DNA from: Xenopus tropicalis
Taxonomy: Eukaryota > Chordata > Amphibia > Anura > Pipidae
NCBI RefSeq assembly: GCF_000004195.4
Contig: NC_030680.2
Location: forward strand, 3,353,579 to 3,417,578
Direction of reading: 5' to 3'
Length of the DNA stretch: 64,000 bases
The translations under genes were made by a program, and so were the position numbers. Within the stretch, counting starts at the first letter, position 1. The number at the start of each line of letters is the position of its first letter. Below the pieces are notes generated by a model. That model made no database searches. It was given only the letters and a program-made list of their open reading frames with translations, and had not been told where the DNA came from. Shown here in pieces: positions 50,878 through 63,560 of this stretch.

Positions 50878-53250
50878 GTCCTATAGTATCTGGGGCTCTA
50901 TAGTATCTGGGGCTCTATAGTATCTGGGGTCCTATAGTATCTGGGGCTCTATAGTATCTGGGGTCCTATAGTATCTGGGGTCCTATAGTATCTGGGGCTC
51001 TATAGTATCTGGGGCTCTATAGTATCTGGGGCTCTATAGTATCTGGGGTCCTATAGTATCTGGGACTCTATAGTATCTGGGGCTCTATAGTATCTGGGGC
51101 TCTATAGTATCTGGAGTCCTATAGTATCTGGGGCTCTATAGTATCTGGGGCTCTATAGTATCTGGGGCCCTATAGTATCTGGGGTCCTATAGTATCTGGG
51201 GCTCTATAGTATCTGGGGCTCTATAGTATCTGGGGCCCTATAGTATCTGGGGCTCTATAGTATCTGGAGTCCTATAGTATCTGGGGCCCTATAGTATCTG
51301 GGGTCCTATAGTATCTGGGGCTCTATAGTATCTGGGGCTCTATAGTATCTGGGGTCCTATAGTATCTGGGGCTCTATAGTATCTGGGGCCCTATAGTATC
51401 TGGGGCTCTATAGTATCTGGGGCTCTATAGTATCTGGGGCTCTATAGTATCTGGGGTCCTATAGTATCTGGGGCCCTATAGTATCTGGGGTCCTATAGTA
51501 TCTGGGGCTCTATAGTATCTGGGGCCCTATAGTATCTGGGGTCCTATAGTATCTGGGGCCCTATAGTATCTGGGGCCCTATACTATCTGGGGCTCTATAG
51601 TATCTGGGGCCCTATAGTATCTGGGGCTCTATAGTATCTGGGGCCCTATAGTATCTGGGGTCCTATAGTATCTGGGGCTCTATAGTATCTGGGGCCCTAT
51701 AGTTTCTGGGACCCTATAGTATCTGGGGCCCTATAGTATCTGGGACCCTATAGTATCTGGGACCCTATAGTATCTGGGGCCCTATAGTATCTGGGGCTCT
51801 ATAGTATCTGGGGCCCTATAGTATCTGGGGCCCTATAGTATCTGGGGCTCTATAGTATCTGGGGTCCTATAGTATCTGGGGCTCTATAGTATCTGGGACC
51901 CTATAGTATCTGGGGCTCTATAGTATCTGGGGCTCTATAGTATCTGGGGCCCTATAGTATCTGGGGCTCTATAGTATCTGGGGCCCTATAGTATCTGGGA
52001 CCCTATAGTATCTGGGGCTCTATAGTATCTGGGGTCCTATAGTATCTGGGGCTCTATAGTATCTGGGGCTCTATAGTATCTGGGGCTCTATAGTATCTGG
52101 GGCTCTATAGTATCTGGGGCCCTATAGTATCTGGGGCTCTATAGTATCTGGGACCCTATAGTATCTGGGGCCCTATAGTATCTGGGGCTCTATAGTATCT
52201 GGGGCCCTATAGTATCTGGGGCCCTATAGTATCTGGGGCTCTATAGTATCTGGGGCCCTATAGTATCTGGGGCCCTATAGTATCTGGGGCTCTATAGTAT
52301 CTGGGGCCCTATACTATCTGGGGCCCTATAGTATCTGGGGCCCTAAACTATCTGGGGCCCTATAGTATCTGGGGTCCTATAGTATCTGGGGCCCTATACT
52401 ATCTGGGGCTCTATAGTATCTGGGGCCCTATAGTATCTGGGGCCCTATACTATCTGGGGCCCTATACTATCTGGGGCTCTATAGTATCTGGGGTCCTATA
52501 GTATCTGGGGCTCTATAATATCTGGGGCCCTATAGTATCTGGGGCTCTATAGTATCTGGGGCCCTATAGTATCTGGGGCCCTATAGTATCTGGGGCCCTA
52601 TAGTATCTGGGACCCTATAGTATCTGGGGCTCTATAGTATCTGGGGCCCTATAGTATCTGGGGCCCTATAGTACCTGGGGCCCTATAGTATCTGGGGCTC
52701 TATAGTATCTGGGGCTCTATAATATCTGGGGCCCTATAGTATCTGGGACCCTATAGTATCTGGGACCCTATAGTATCTGGGGCCCTATAGTATCTGGGGC
52801 CCTATAGTATCTGGGGCCCTATTGTATCTGGGACCCTATAGTATCTGGGACCCTATAGTATCTGGGACCCTATAGTATCTGGGGCCCTATAGTATCTGGG
52901 GCCCTATAGTATCTGGGACCCTATAGTATCTGGGACCCTATATTATCTGGGACCCTATATTATCTGGGACCCTATAGTATCTGGGACCCTATAGTATCTG
53001 GGACCCTATCGTATCTGGGGCCCTATAGTATCTGGGGCCCTATATTATCTGGGACTCTATAGTATCTGGGACCCTATATTATCTGGGGCCCTATAGTATC
53101 TGGGACCCTATATTATCTGGGACCCTATATTATCTGGGACCCTATAGTATCTGGGACCCTATAGTATCTGGGACCCTATATTATCTGGGACCCTATAGTA
53201 TCTGGGGCCCTATAGTATCTGGGACCCTATAGTATCTGGGACCCTATAGG
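50878..53250 (+). repeat. 17-bp minisatellite, ~139 copies, about 1 kb upstream of pde3b
   Basis: The unit is CTATAGTATCTGGGGNC with one or two variable bases (CT, TC, CC, AC). The left half is mainly GGGGCTC/GGGGTCC, the middle GGGGCCC, and the right end GGGACCC with TATATTATC variants. CTATACTATC types cluster near 52310-52470. Confidence 0.98.
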
Positions 53251-53573
53251 AGTTTTGCTCCAAAGTACACATTTTTGTGTGTAGTTGGAACATGGCACCA
53301 AGTTCAGAGCTCAGGGCCACACAGTGAGTTGGGCCCCATAACGCCAGAGATATAGAGTTTTTCCCATTTCCTCTGTGTCTCGCTGTGCTGATGCCCATGA
53401 TAAGATTCTCATCCCAAACTCATGAACTAAAAGAACAGCAAGAAAATTCCTCTCACAGAAAGTTCTGTTTCCCCTCAGAGTGACACTGGGGCAACTAACC
53501 CAGGGCCCTGCACATAGCAACACTCAACTGAGCCTCTGGGTAACAGTAAGTCAAGATCCTGACAGTAGGGCAA
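53251..53573. other. Short unique spacer between the 17-bp and 19-bp arrays
   Basis: No gene or element was recognised in this ~320-bp spacer. Confidence 0.5.
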
Positions 53574-56311
53574 GATGGAGTCAGTAAAGCAAGATGGAGA
53601 CAGTAGGGCAAGATGGAGACAGTAAAGCAAGATGGAGACAGTAGGACAAGATGGGGACAGTAGGACAAGATGGGGACAGTAGGGCAAGATGGAGACAGTA
53701 GGGCAAGATGGAGACAGTAGGGCAAGATGGAGTCAGTAAAGCAAGATGGAGACAGTAGGGCAAGATGGAGACAGTAGGGCAAGATGGAGACAGTAGGGCA
53801 AGATGGGGACAGTAGGGCAAGATGGAGACAGTAGGGCAAGATAGGGACAGTAGGGCAAGATGGGGACAGTAGGGCAAGATGGAGACAGTAGGTCAAGATG
53901 GGGACAGTAGGGCAAGATGGGGACAGTAAAGCAAGATGGAGACAGTAGGGCAAGATGGAGACAGTAGGGCAAGATGGAGACAGTAGGGCAAGATGGAGTC
54001 AGTAAAGCAAGATGGAGACAGTAGGGCAAGATGGAGACAGTAGGGCAAGATGGAGACAGTAGGGCAAGATGGGGACAGTAGGGCAAGATGGAGACAGTAG
54101 GGCAAGATAGGGACAGTAGGGCAAGATGGAGACAGTAGGGCAAGATGGGGACAGTAGGGCAAGATGGAGACAGTAGGACAAGATGGGGACAGTAGGGCAA
54201 GATGGGGACAGTAGGGCAAGATGGAGACAGTAGGGTAAGATGGGGACAGTAGGGCAAGATGGGGACAGTAGGGCAAGATGGAGACAGTAGGACAAGATGG
54301 GGACAGTAGGGCAAGATGGGGACAGTAGGGCAAGATGGAGACAGTAGGGTAAGATGGGGACAGTAGGGCAAGATGGAGACAGTAGGACAAGATGGGGACA
54401 GTAGGGCAAGATGGGGACAGTAGGGCAAGATGGGGACAGTAGGGCAAGATGGAGAGAGTAGGGTAAGACAGACACAGTGGAATAAGATGGAGACAGTAAA
54501 GGCAAGATGGAGACAGTAGGGTAAGATGGGGACAGTAGGGCAAGATGGAGACAGTAGGACAAGATGGGGACAGTAGGGCAAGATGGGGACAGTAGGGCAA
54601 GATGGGGACAGTAGGGCAAGATGGAGAGAGTAGGGTAAGACAGACACAGTGGAATAAGATGGAGGCAGTAAAGGCAAGATGGAGACAGTAGGACAAGATG
54701 GAGACAGTAGGGCAAGATGGAGTCAGTAAAGCAAGATGGAGACAGTAGGGCAAGATGGAGACAGTAGGGCAAGATGGAGTCAGTAAAGCAAGATGGAGAC
54801 AGTAGGGCAAGATGGAGACAGTAGGGCAAGATGGAGACAGTAGGGCAAGATGGGGACAGTAGGGCAAGATGGAGACAGTAGGGCAAGATAGGGACAGTAG
54901 GGCAAGCTGGAGACAGTAGGGCAAGATGGAGACAGTAGGGTAAGACAGACACAGTGGAATAAGATGGAGACAGTAGGGTAAGACAGACACAGTGGAATAA
55001 GATGGAGGCAGTAGGGCAAGTTGGAGACAGTAAAGCAAGATGGAGACAGTAGGGCAAGATGGAGACAGTAGGACAAGATAGAGACAGTAGGGTAAGACAG
55101 ACACAGTGGAATAAGATGGAGGCAGTAAAGACAAGATGGAGACAGTAGGACAAGATGGAGACAGTAGGGCAAGATGGAGACAGTAGGGCAAGATGGAGAC
55201 AGTAGGGCAAGATGGAGTCAGTAAAGCAAGATGGAGACAGTAGGACAAGATAGAGACAGTAGGGTAAGACAGACACAGTGGAATAAGATGGAGGCAGTAA
55301 AGGCAAGATGGAGACAGTAGGAAGAGATGGAGACAGTAGGGCAAGATGGAGTCAGTAAAGCAAGATGGAGACAGTAGGGCAAGATGGAGACAGTAGGGCA
55401 AGATGGAGACAGTAGGGCAAGATGGAGACAGTAGGGCAAGATGGGGACAGTAGGGCAAGATGGAGACAGTAGGGCAAGATGGGGACAGTAGGGCAAGATG
55501 GAGACAGTAGGGCAAGATGGGGACAGTAGGGCAAGATGGAGACAGTAGGGCAAGATGGAGACAGTAGGGTAAGACAGACACAGTGGAATAAGATGGAGAC
55601 AGTAGGGTAAGACAGACACAGTGGAATAAGATGGAGGCAGTAGGGCAAGTTGGAGACAGTAAAGCAAGATGGAGACAGTAGGGCAAGATGGAGACAGTAG
55701 GGCAAGATGGAGACAGTAGGGCAAGATGGAGACAGTAGGGCAAGATGGAGACAGTAGGGCAAGATGGGGACAGTAGGGCAAGATGGAGACAGTAGGGCAA
55801 GATGGAGACAGTAGGGCAAGATGGAGACAGTAGGGCAAGATGGAGACAGTAGGGCAAGATGGAGACAGTAGGGCAAGATGGAGACAGTAGGGCAAGATGG
55901 GGACAGTAGGGCAAGATGGAGACAGTAGGGCAAGATGGAGACAGTAGGGCAAGATGGGGACAGTAGGGCAAGATGGAGACAGTAGGGCAAGATGGAGACA
56001 GTAGGGCAAGATGGGGACAGTAGGACAAGATGGAGACAGTAGGGCAAGATGGAGACAGTAGGGCAAGATGGAGAGAGTAGGGCAAGATGGAGACAGAAGG
56101 ACAAGATGGGGACAGTAGGGCAAGATGGAGACAGTAGGGCAAGATGGAGACAGTAGGGCAAGATGGGGACAGTAGGGCAAGATGGGGACAGTAGGGCAAG
56201 ATGGAGACAGTAGGGCAAGATGGAGACAGTAGGGCAAGATGGAGACAGTAGGACAAGATGGAGACAGTAGGGCAAGATGGAGACAGTGGAATAAGATGGA
56301 GACAGTAACTA
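53574..56311 (+). repeat. 19-bp minisatellite, ~143 copies
   Basis: The unit is AGTAGGGCAAGATGGAGAC with GGGAC, GTCAG, AAAGC and GGACA variants. A distinct variant, GTAAGACAGACACAGTGGAA, occurs singly and in pairs and marks block duplications. The minus strand lacks stops in all frames, giving an open frame of 845 codons; it is a repeat artefact, not a gene. Confidence 0.98.
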
Positions 56312-57080
56312 AGAGGACCAATAAAAAGTAACGTACTGAGGGGAGCAGAGAAGGAGACTGTGGGGCTCCAGGCATCGCAATAAATCAGGGACCCCAATAT
56401 AAATACCTTTACTAACCTATGACACTGCATATGGTTCCTAGCATGTTGTGGGTCACGTGACTAGAGATTCCCATTGCCCAATCATGTGATCATCTCGCCG
56501 CACTCATTGCAATGCACCCCCTGCAGGCAAAGAGGGTAAGTGAGGGCTGCGTTGTGCACCTTGCTGGGATATTAAACATCATTGTGACCCCTTGTGGCTT
56601 TTAGGAGCATTTTTTTGTTGAACCAAAGTGTGAAATTCCTCTTGGTTATACTTCCCCTTTAAAAGCTACAAAACATTAATATTCAGGGGCTGCCGGGGGG
56701 GGGGCAGGAGAGTGACATCAGCAGTCTATATGGTCACTTGTGCCCTTCCCAACCCCCCCCCCCCCCCCCCCGGGCACAGAGTCAGGCCAATGGGATTTAT
56801 TTCTCCCTGTCCACATTGGTGCCAGTGTTGTGCCAACGTTTGGTGCCAAGCAGCAACCGTATCCCCTGCACTTGTGTCTGCTCTGCTATTTATGAGGAAT
56901 ATATTCTATTTATACGGAGGGGCTGCAGCCTATAAATATTCCTTCAGCACTTTTATTTCTCTCTACATTGGTCAACAACTCCCTAACTGACACTTAAAGG
57001 GGAACTGTCAGCATTATAAAATATCCACTTTATGGTAATGGATGTTTAACCCTTGCACAGCCAGTGGAATTGCAAAGATC
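56312..57080. other. Upstream intergenic sequence, no gene recognised
   Basis: Contains G- and C-runs (56694-56704, 56753-56770) and a CTTAAAGGGGAACTGTCAGC repeat end near 56993. No exon was seen. Confidence 0.5.
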
Positions 57081-58111
57081 TGAGAGCAGGGCAGGCAGTA
57101 ACCCTTCCAACACTTTCCCCTGTCTCTGCCCCTATATATTAGGTACCTACCTAGTGCTACCAACCCCTATTTCTGTAGGGAAATGAGAGCAGAGCAGGCA
57201 GTAACCCTTCCAACACTTTCCCCTGTCTCTGCCCCTATATATTAGGTACCTACCTAGTGCTACCAACCCCTATTTCTGTAGGGAAATGAGAGCAGGGCAG
57301 GCAGTAACCCTTCCAACACTTTCCCCTGTCTCTGCCCCTATATATTAGGTACCTACCTAGTGCTACCAACCCCTATTTCTGTAGGGAAATGAGAGCAGGG
57401 CAGGCAGTAACCCTTCCAACACTTTCCCCAGTCTCTGCCCCTATATATTAGGTACCTACCTAGTGCTACCAACCCCTATTTCTGTAGGGAAATGAGAGCA
57501 GGGCAGGCAGTAACCCTTCCAACACTTTCCCCTGTCTCTGCCCCTATATATTAGGTACCTACCTAGTGCTACCAACCCCTATTTCTGTAGGGAAATGAGA
57601 GCAGGGCAGGCAGTAACCCTTCCAACACTTTCCCCAGTCTCTGCCCCTATATATTAGGTACCTACCTAGTGCTACCAACCCCTATTTCTGTAGGGAAATG
57701 AGAGCAGGGCAGGCAGTAACCCTTCCAACACTTTCCCCTGTCTCTGCCCCTATATATTAGGTACCTACCTAGTGCTACCAACCCCTATTTCTGTAGGGAA
57801 ATGAGAGCAGGGCAGGCAGTAACCCTTCCAACACTTTCCCCTGTCTCTGCCCCTATATATTAGGTACCTACCTAGTGCTACCAACCCCTATTTCTGTAGG
57901 GAAATGAGAGCAGGGCAGGCAGTAACCCTTCCAACACTTTCCCCTGTCTCTGCCCCTATATATTAGGTACCTACCTAGTGCTACCAACCCCTATTTCTGT
58001 AGGGAAATGAGAGCAGGGCAGGCAGTAACCCTTCCAACACTTTCCCCTGTCTCTGCCCCTATATATTAGGTACCTACCTAGTGCTACCAACCCCTATTTC
58101 TGTAGGGAATT
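57081..58111 (+). repeat. 103-bp tandem array, about ten copies
   Basis: The unit contains GAGAGCAGGGCAGGCAGTAA, CCTTCCAACACTTTCCCC and TATTAGGTACCTACCTAGTG. Copies are almost identical; one variant (CCCAGTCTC) recurs every second unit in part of the array. Confidence 0.97.
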
Positions 58112-58635
58112 GAGACCTGAATGTAAGCTCCTGGGAACGAATTCTTATTGCTCTTTCTATGAAGCGACGGATCTGATTAGCAGATAAAAAGGCAGAGAAT
58201 ACGGAGATGCCAATCCCTAAGGAACTGGAACAGATGGATTTGCCCGGTGATTAACTAAATATTTACGTTAATTAATCAGAATACCGTGTTCTCACAAGCT
58301 GATTAATGAGCGCTTTGTTGACTTTACCAAGGCTGCGGAGTGTAAATGAAGGGCCCAGGTAATACTTAGCGAGGGTTAGACCTCAATTAGGGCTGCACAT
58401 TCTTCAGACTTGGCACGCGCCGCTCCGTACCCGCTCTTGGCAGCAGGGGAACAAGCAGCACCATTCATTTCTAATGTTTGGGAAGCTGCTGAGCCGGTGA
58501 CCATGCAAAGGGCTCTGTGTGCGCAGCAATTGCTCCGAATCACTTCTGTGCCGACATGGAGCACAAAATCTTCACGATACGGCATCGGGCACCTTGGCAT
58601 TATTGTCTATTGGGCCTTATTTTCATCTCCCTGGC
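58112..58635. other. Upstream unique sequence, possible regulatory element; no gene
   Basis: AT-rich 58180-58320 has several TTAAT/ATTAA cores (GTTAATTAATCAGAATACC, GCTGATTAATGAGCGC), unlike the surrounding GC-rich repeats. No splice-flanked coding stretch was found. Confidence 0.4.
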
Positions 58636-59678
58636 AGCTATCTGTATAACAGAGCATTCTGTCACAGTGGCACAGATCCTATCTGATCCCCCCATTGTAA
58701 GCAGCAGTCCTGCCCTGCTTTATGGCTGAGATTCTAGCTATCTGTATAACAGAGCATTCTGTCACAGTGGCACAGATCCTATCTGATCCCCCCATTGTAA
58801 GCAGCAGTCCTGCCCTGCTTTATGGCTGAGATTCTAGCTATCTGTATAACAGAGCATTCTGTCACAGTGGCACAGATCCTATCTGATCCCCCCATTGTAA
58901 GCAGCAGTCCTGCCCTGCTTTATGGCTGAGATTCTAGCTATCTGTATAACAGAGCATTCTGTCACAGTGGCACAGATCCTATCCCCCCCATTGTAAGCAG
59001 CAGTCCTGCCCTGCTTTATGGCTGAGATTCTAGCTATCTGTATAACAGAGCATTCTGTCACAGTGGCACAGATCCTATCTGATCCCCCCCCCCATTGTAA
59101 GCAGCAGTCCTGCCCTGCTTTATGGCTGAGATTCTAGCTATCTGTATAACAGAGCATTCTGTCACAGTGGCACAGATCCTATCTGATCCCCCCCATTGTA
59201 AGCAGCAGTCCTGCCCTGCTTTATGGCTGAGATTCTAGCTATCTGTATAACAGAGCATTCTGTCACAGTGGCACAGATCCTATCTGATCCCCCCATTGTA
59301 AGCAGCAGTCCTGCCCTGCTTTATGGCTGAGATTCTAGCTATCTGTATAACAGAGCATTCTGTCACAGTGGCACAGATCCTATCTGATCCCCCCCCCCAT
59401 TGTAAGCAGCAGTCCTGCCCTGCTTTATGGCTGAGATTCTAGCTATCTGTATAACAGAGCATTCTGTCACAGTGGCACAGATCCTATCTGATCCCCCCAT
59501 TGTAAGCAGCAGTCCTGCCCTGCTTTATGGCTGAGATTCTAGCTATCTGTATAACAGAGCATTCTGTCACAGTGGCACAGATCCTATCTGATCCCCCCCC
59601 CATTGTAAGCAGCAGTCCTGCCCTGCTTTATGGCTGAGATTCTAGCTATCTGTATAACAGAGCATTCTGTCACAGTGG
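58636..59678 (+). repeat. 100-bp tandem family, array 4, about 10.4 copies, upstream of the gene
   Basis: Same unit as the three intron 1 arrays. It ends mid-unit at CACAGTGG, directly fused to a piece of the 135-bp family. Confidence 0.98.
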
Positions 59679-59768
59679 GTGCCCCTAAAACTATAGCGGG
59701 GTGACTGTTACCCCAATGTTTCTATATATCTGTAACCCTGTTATGGGCTAAGGGGGCTTAGCCTGAAG
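59676..59768 (+). repeat. Relic of the 135-bp family fused to the 100-bp array
   Basis: TATAGCGGGGTGACTGTTAC, CAATGTTTCTATATATCTG and GGGCTAAGGGGGCTTAGCC match about 90 bp of the 135-bp unit with a few substitutions. Confidence 0.9.
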
Positions 59769-60639
59769 AAGAGCTTTTTCATAACAAGCTGCTCCTTCTC
59801 TGAAAGCCTAAGAGGCTACAGCTAGAGGAAGGGAGGGATTTGTTTATACAGAGGCTTCTGAGGGAAATACTGATTGTGCCTTTTTAGCACAAGCTTTATT
59901 CACTGACGGGGTACACTGCCCCTTTAAGGAGATAGGTGGTGTTCTGAATGGAATGAATGTACGGCAAGGAATTTGGATTCTGATTGGAGGAAACAGCGCA
60001 ATACTTATTTTCTATATTCTCAGTATTTGCCAGGTTTGGGCAAGGGACCCCCCTTGGGGTGACAGGTGCCAGTTGAATCCCATGTGAGTAACGAGGCCCA
60101 GATCTCCCTCCCAAAACAAACATCCTACAAACCCATTAGGCGAAACCCGCTTTCCGGCCGCTCGGATGAGCCCATTCCTAAAAAATCCCTTCCTCTCCGC
60201 TGACAAAATTTCATCCCTTGACGTCAGCGTTCGGCATCGAGACGGGATTTGTTTTCCTCTCGTTCCACAAAACTTTCCAGCAGAGCAATTCCAGGCGGGT
60301 AGGAAACAGGGCCGGTCCGGCCGGGAACAGAGAGCGGCATTCACCTCCGGCAGCGACCCAGGCCCGGGGGGGGGCCCAGTCAGGAACAGTACGATCTGGG
60401 GGCATCCAACCTGTATCCCTACTGCTCTTACTGAACTACAATTCCCAGAATCCCCACAAAGGCCTAAACTGATACTTTAAAGGAGACCCAAAAAATCAAT
60501 TCCAAATAAACTTTACTTACACAATATAAATGATTTAACACTTATTTTCTTCAGTCTTGGAATTTCCAATCACATCCAGAAACCGCTTTGTGGGCGATAT
60601 TTGTATTTTCCCAGAATCTTGTCTATGTGCCAGTTACTA
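59769..60639. other. Upstream unique sequence, no gene; CRE-like octamer
   Basis: TGACGTCA lies at 60219-60226 in CCCTTGACGTCAGCG. ACTACAATTCCCAGAATCC near 60433 is a common dispersed motif. No exon was recognised. Confidence 0.5.
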
Positions 60640-62135
60640 TACCCACTACTATAGGCACCATCTCTCCCTACTATACCTGCTATCCCACAGCCCCAGTCCC
60701 TTCCCAGAGGCTATTATCCCCCCACTGCTACTATAGGCACCATCTCTCCCTACTATACCTGCTATCCCACAGCCCCAGTCCCTTCCCAGAGGCTATTATC
60801 CCCCCACTGCTACTATAGGCACCATCTCTCCCTACTATACCTGCTATCCCACAGCCCCAGTCCCTTCCCAGAGGCTATTATCCCCCCACTGCTACTATAG
60901 GCACCATCTCTCCCTACTATACCTGCTATCCACAGCCCCAGTCCCTTCCCAGAGGCTATTATCCCACTGCTACTATAGGCACCATCTCTCCCTACTATAC
61001 CTGCTATCCCACAGCCCCAGTCCCTTCCCAGAGGCTATTATCCCCCACTGCTACTACAGGCACCATCTCTCCCTACTATACCTGCTATCCCACAGCCCCA
61101 GTCCCCTTCCCAGAGGCTATTATCCCCCCACTGCTACTATAGGCACCATCTCTCCCTACTATACCTGCTATCCCACAGCCCCAGTCCCTTCCCAGAGGCT
61201 ATTATCCCACTGCTACTATAGGCACCATCTCTCCCTACTATACCTGCTATCCCACAGCCCCAGTCCCTTCCCAGAGGCTATTATCCCCCCACTGCTACTA
61301 TAGGCACCATCTCTCCCTACTATACCTGCTATCCCACAGCCCCAGTCCCTTCCCAGAGGCTATTATCCCCCCCACTGCTACTATAGGCACCATCTCTCCC
61401 TACTATACCTGCTATCCCACAGCCCCAGTCCCTTCCCAGAGGCTATTATCCCACTGCTACTATAGGCACCATCTCTCCCTACTATACCTGCTATCCCACA
61501 GCCCCCAGTCCCTTCCCAGAGGCTATTATCCCCCCACTGCTACTATAGGCACCATCTCTCCCTACTATACCTGCTATCCACAGCCCCAGTCCCTTCCCAG
61601 AGGCTATTATCCCACTGCTACTATAGGCACCATCTCTCCCTACTATACCTGCTATCCCACAGCCCCAGTCCCTTCCCAGAGGCTATTATCCCCCCCACTG
61701 CTACTATAGGCACCATCTCTCCCTACTATACCTGCTATCCCACAGCCCCAGTCCCTTCCCAGAGGCTATTATCCCCCCACTGCTACTATAGGCACCATCT
61801 CTCCCTACTATACCTGCTATCCACAGCCCAGTCCCTTCCCAGAGGCTATTATCCCCCCCACTGCTACTATAGGCACCATCTCTCCCTACTATACCTGCTA
61901 TCCCACAGCCCCAGTCCCTTCCCAGAGGCTATTATCCCCCCACTGCTACTATAGGCACCATCTCTCCCTACTATACCTGCTATCCCACAGCCCCAGTCCC
62001 TTCCCAGAGGCTATTATCCCCCCACTGCTACTATAGGCACCATCTCTCCCTACTATACCTGCTATCCCACAGCCCCAGTCCCTTCCCAGAGGCTATTATC
62101 CCCCCACTGCTACTATAGGCACCATCTCTCCCCAC
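60640..62135 (+). repeat. 82-bp tandem array, about 18 copies
   Basis: The unit contains CTGCTACTATAGGCACCATC, CCCTACTATACCTGCTATCC and CCCAGAGGCTATTATC. Lengths vary by loss or gain in the C-run (TTATCCCACTG versus TTATCCCCCCACTG). Confidence 0.97.
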
Positions 62136-62540
62136 ACCATTGGCTGTGAATTGCTCTCACCCTCTGCCAAATGTGTCCCAAAACAAAAGTGCCAGTTCTG
62201 ACTCTGTACAAGCTTTGCCTGTTACACACAGGTCTGTGATAATAAATAATAGGAGGAGAGGGACACAGAATTCTCTGTTAGTGCTGGAGGATTTTGGCAG
62301 CAGCGCCAGGAGAGACACCGGTCGGGTTAGATATAAATGTCACCGCTCTGCCCCACAGTGACTCCCTGGCCATGTTCTGATTGTAACTGATATAAAAGTA
62401 CAGAGGGAACGTGGACTCTACTCTGCCAGAACTTTACGCAACATTCCCCTGGGAACATCGACAATAACAGACAATGAGGCTGCTATTCTGCTACATACAA
62501 TCAGGATATTGAAAATAACCCTTCTTTCTTACTGACTCTA
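62136..62540. other. Upstream unique sequence, no gene recognised
   Basis: No repeat or coding exon was recognised. Confidence 0.5.
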
Positions 62541-62544
62541 TCTG

Positions 62545-63560
62545 CTAAGCACAATTCAGCAGGAACAGCCTCCTAAGTTTGCCCATAGCCTGTACAGAGA
62601 GATACCATAAAACTATGGCACATAGGGATTCCCCTGTACTAAGCACAATTCAGCAGGAACAGCCCCCTAAGTTTGCTCATAGCCTGTACAGAGAGATACC
62701 ATAAAACTATGGCACATAGGGATTCCCCTGTACTAAGCACAATTCAGCAGGAACAGCCCCCTAAGTTTGCTCATAGCCTGTACAGAGAGATACCATAAAA
62801 CTATGGCACATAGGGATTCCCCTGTACTAAGCACAATTCAGCAGGAACAGCCCCCTAAGTTTGCCCATAGCCTGTACAGAGAGATACCATAAACTATGGC
62901 ACATAGGGATTCCCCTGTACTAAGCACAATTCAGCAGGAACAGCCTCCTAAGTTTGCCCATAGCCTGTACAGAGAGATACCATAAAACTACGGCACATAG
63001 GGATTCCCCTGTACTAAGCACAATTCAGCAGGAACAGCCCCCTAAGTTTGCTCATAGCCTGTACAGAGAGATACCATAAAACTATGGTACATAGGGATTC
63101 CCCTGTACTAAGCACAATTCAGCAGGAACAGCCCCCTAAGTTTGCCCATAGCCTGTACAGAGAGATACCATAAAACTATGGCACATAGGGATTCCCCTGT
63201 ACTAAGCACAATTCAGCAGGAACAGCCCCCTAAGTTTGCTCATAGCCTGTACAGAGAGATACCATAAAACTATGGTACATAGGGATTCCCCTGTACTAAG
63301 CACAATTCAGCAGGAACAGCCCCCTAAGTTTGCCCATAGCCTATACAGAGGTATAACACAACACTATGGCACATAGGGATTCCCCTGTACTAAGAACAAT
63401 TCAGCAGGAACAGCCCCCTAAGTTTGCCCATAGCCTGTACAGAGAGATACCATAAAACTATGGCACATAGGGATTCCCCTGTACTAAGCACAATTCAGCA
63501 GGAACAGCCCCCTAAGTTTGCCCATAGCCTGTACAGAGAGATACCATAACACTATGGCAG
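62545..63560 (-). repeat. 94-bp tandem family, third array, about 10.8 copies
   Basis: Same orientation as 12785-13770 and inverted relative to intron 3. Single-base variants (TGGTACATAGG) recur two units apart, and one degenerate unit lies at about 63340-63370 (CTATACAGAGGTATAACAC). Confidence 0.97.

Noticed and set aside
53893..56430. 845-codon open frame on the minus strand with LALLSPSCPTVSILPYC-type repeats
   Set aside because: It runs through the 19-bp minisatellite, whose sequence lacks stops in all minus frames. Overlapping frames are equally open and there is no unique domain or splice context.
10343..63560. Regularly spaced repeats considered as CRISPR arrays
   Set aside because: Units are contiguous with no unique spacers, and the genome is vertebrate.
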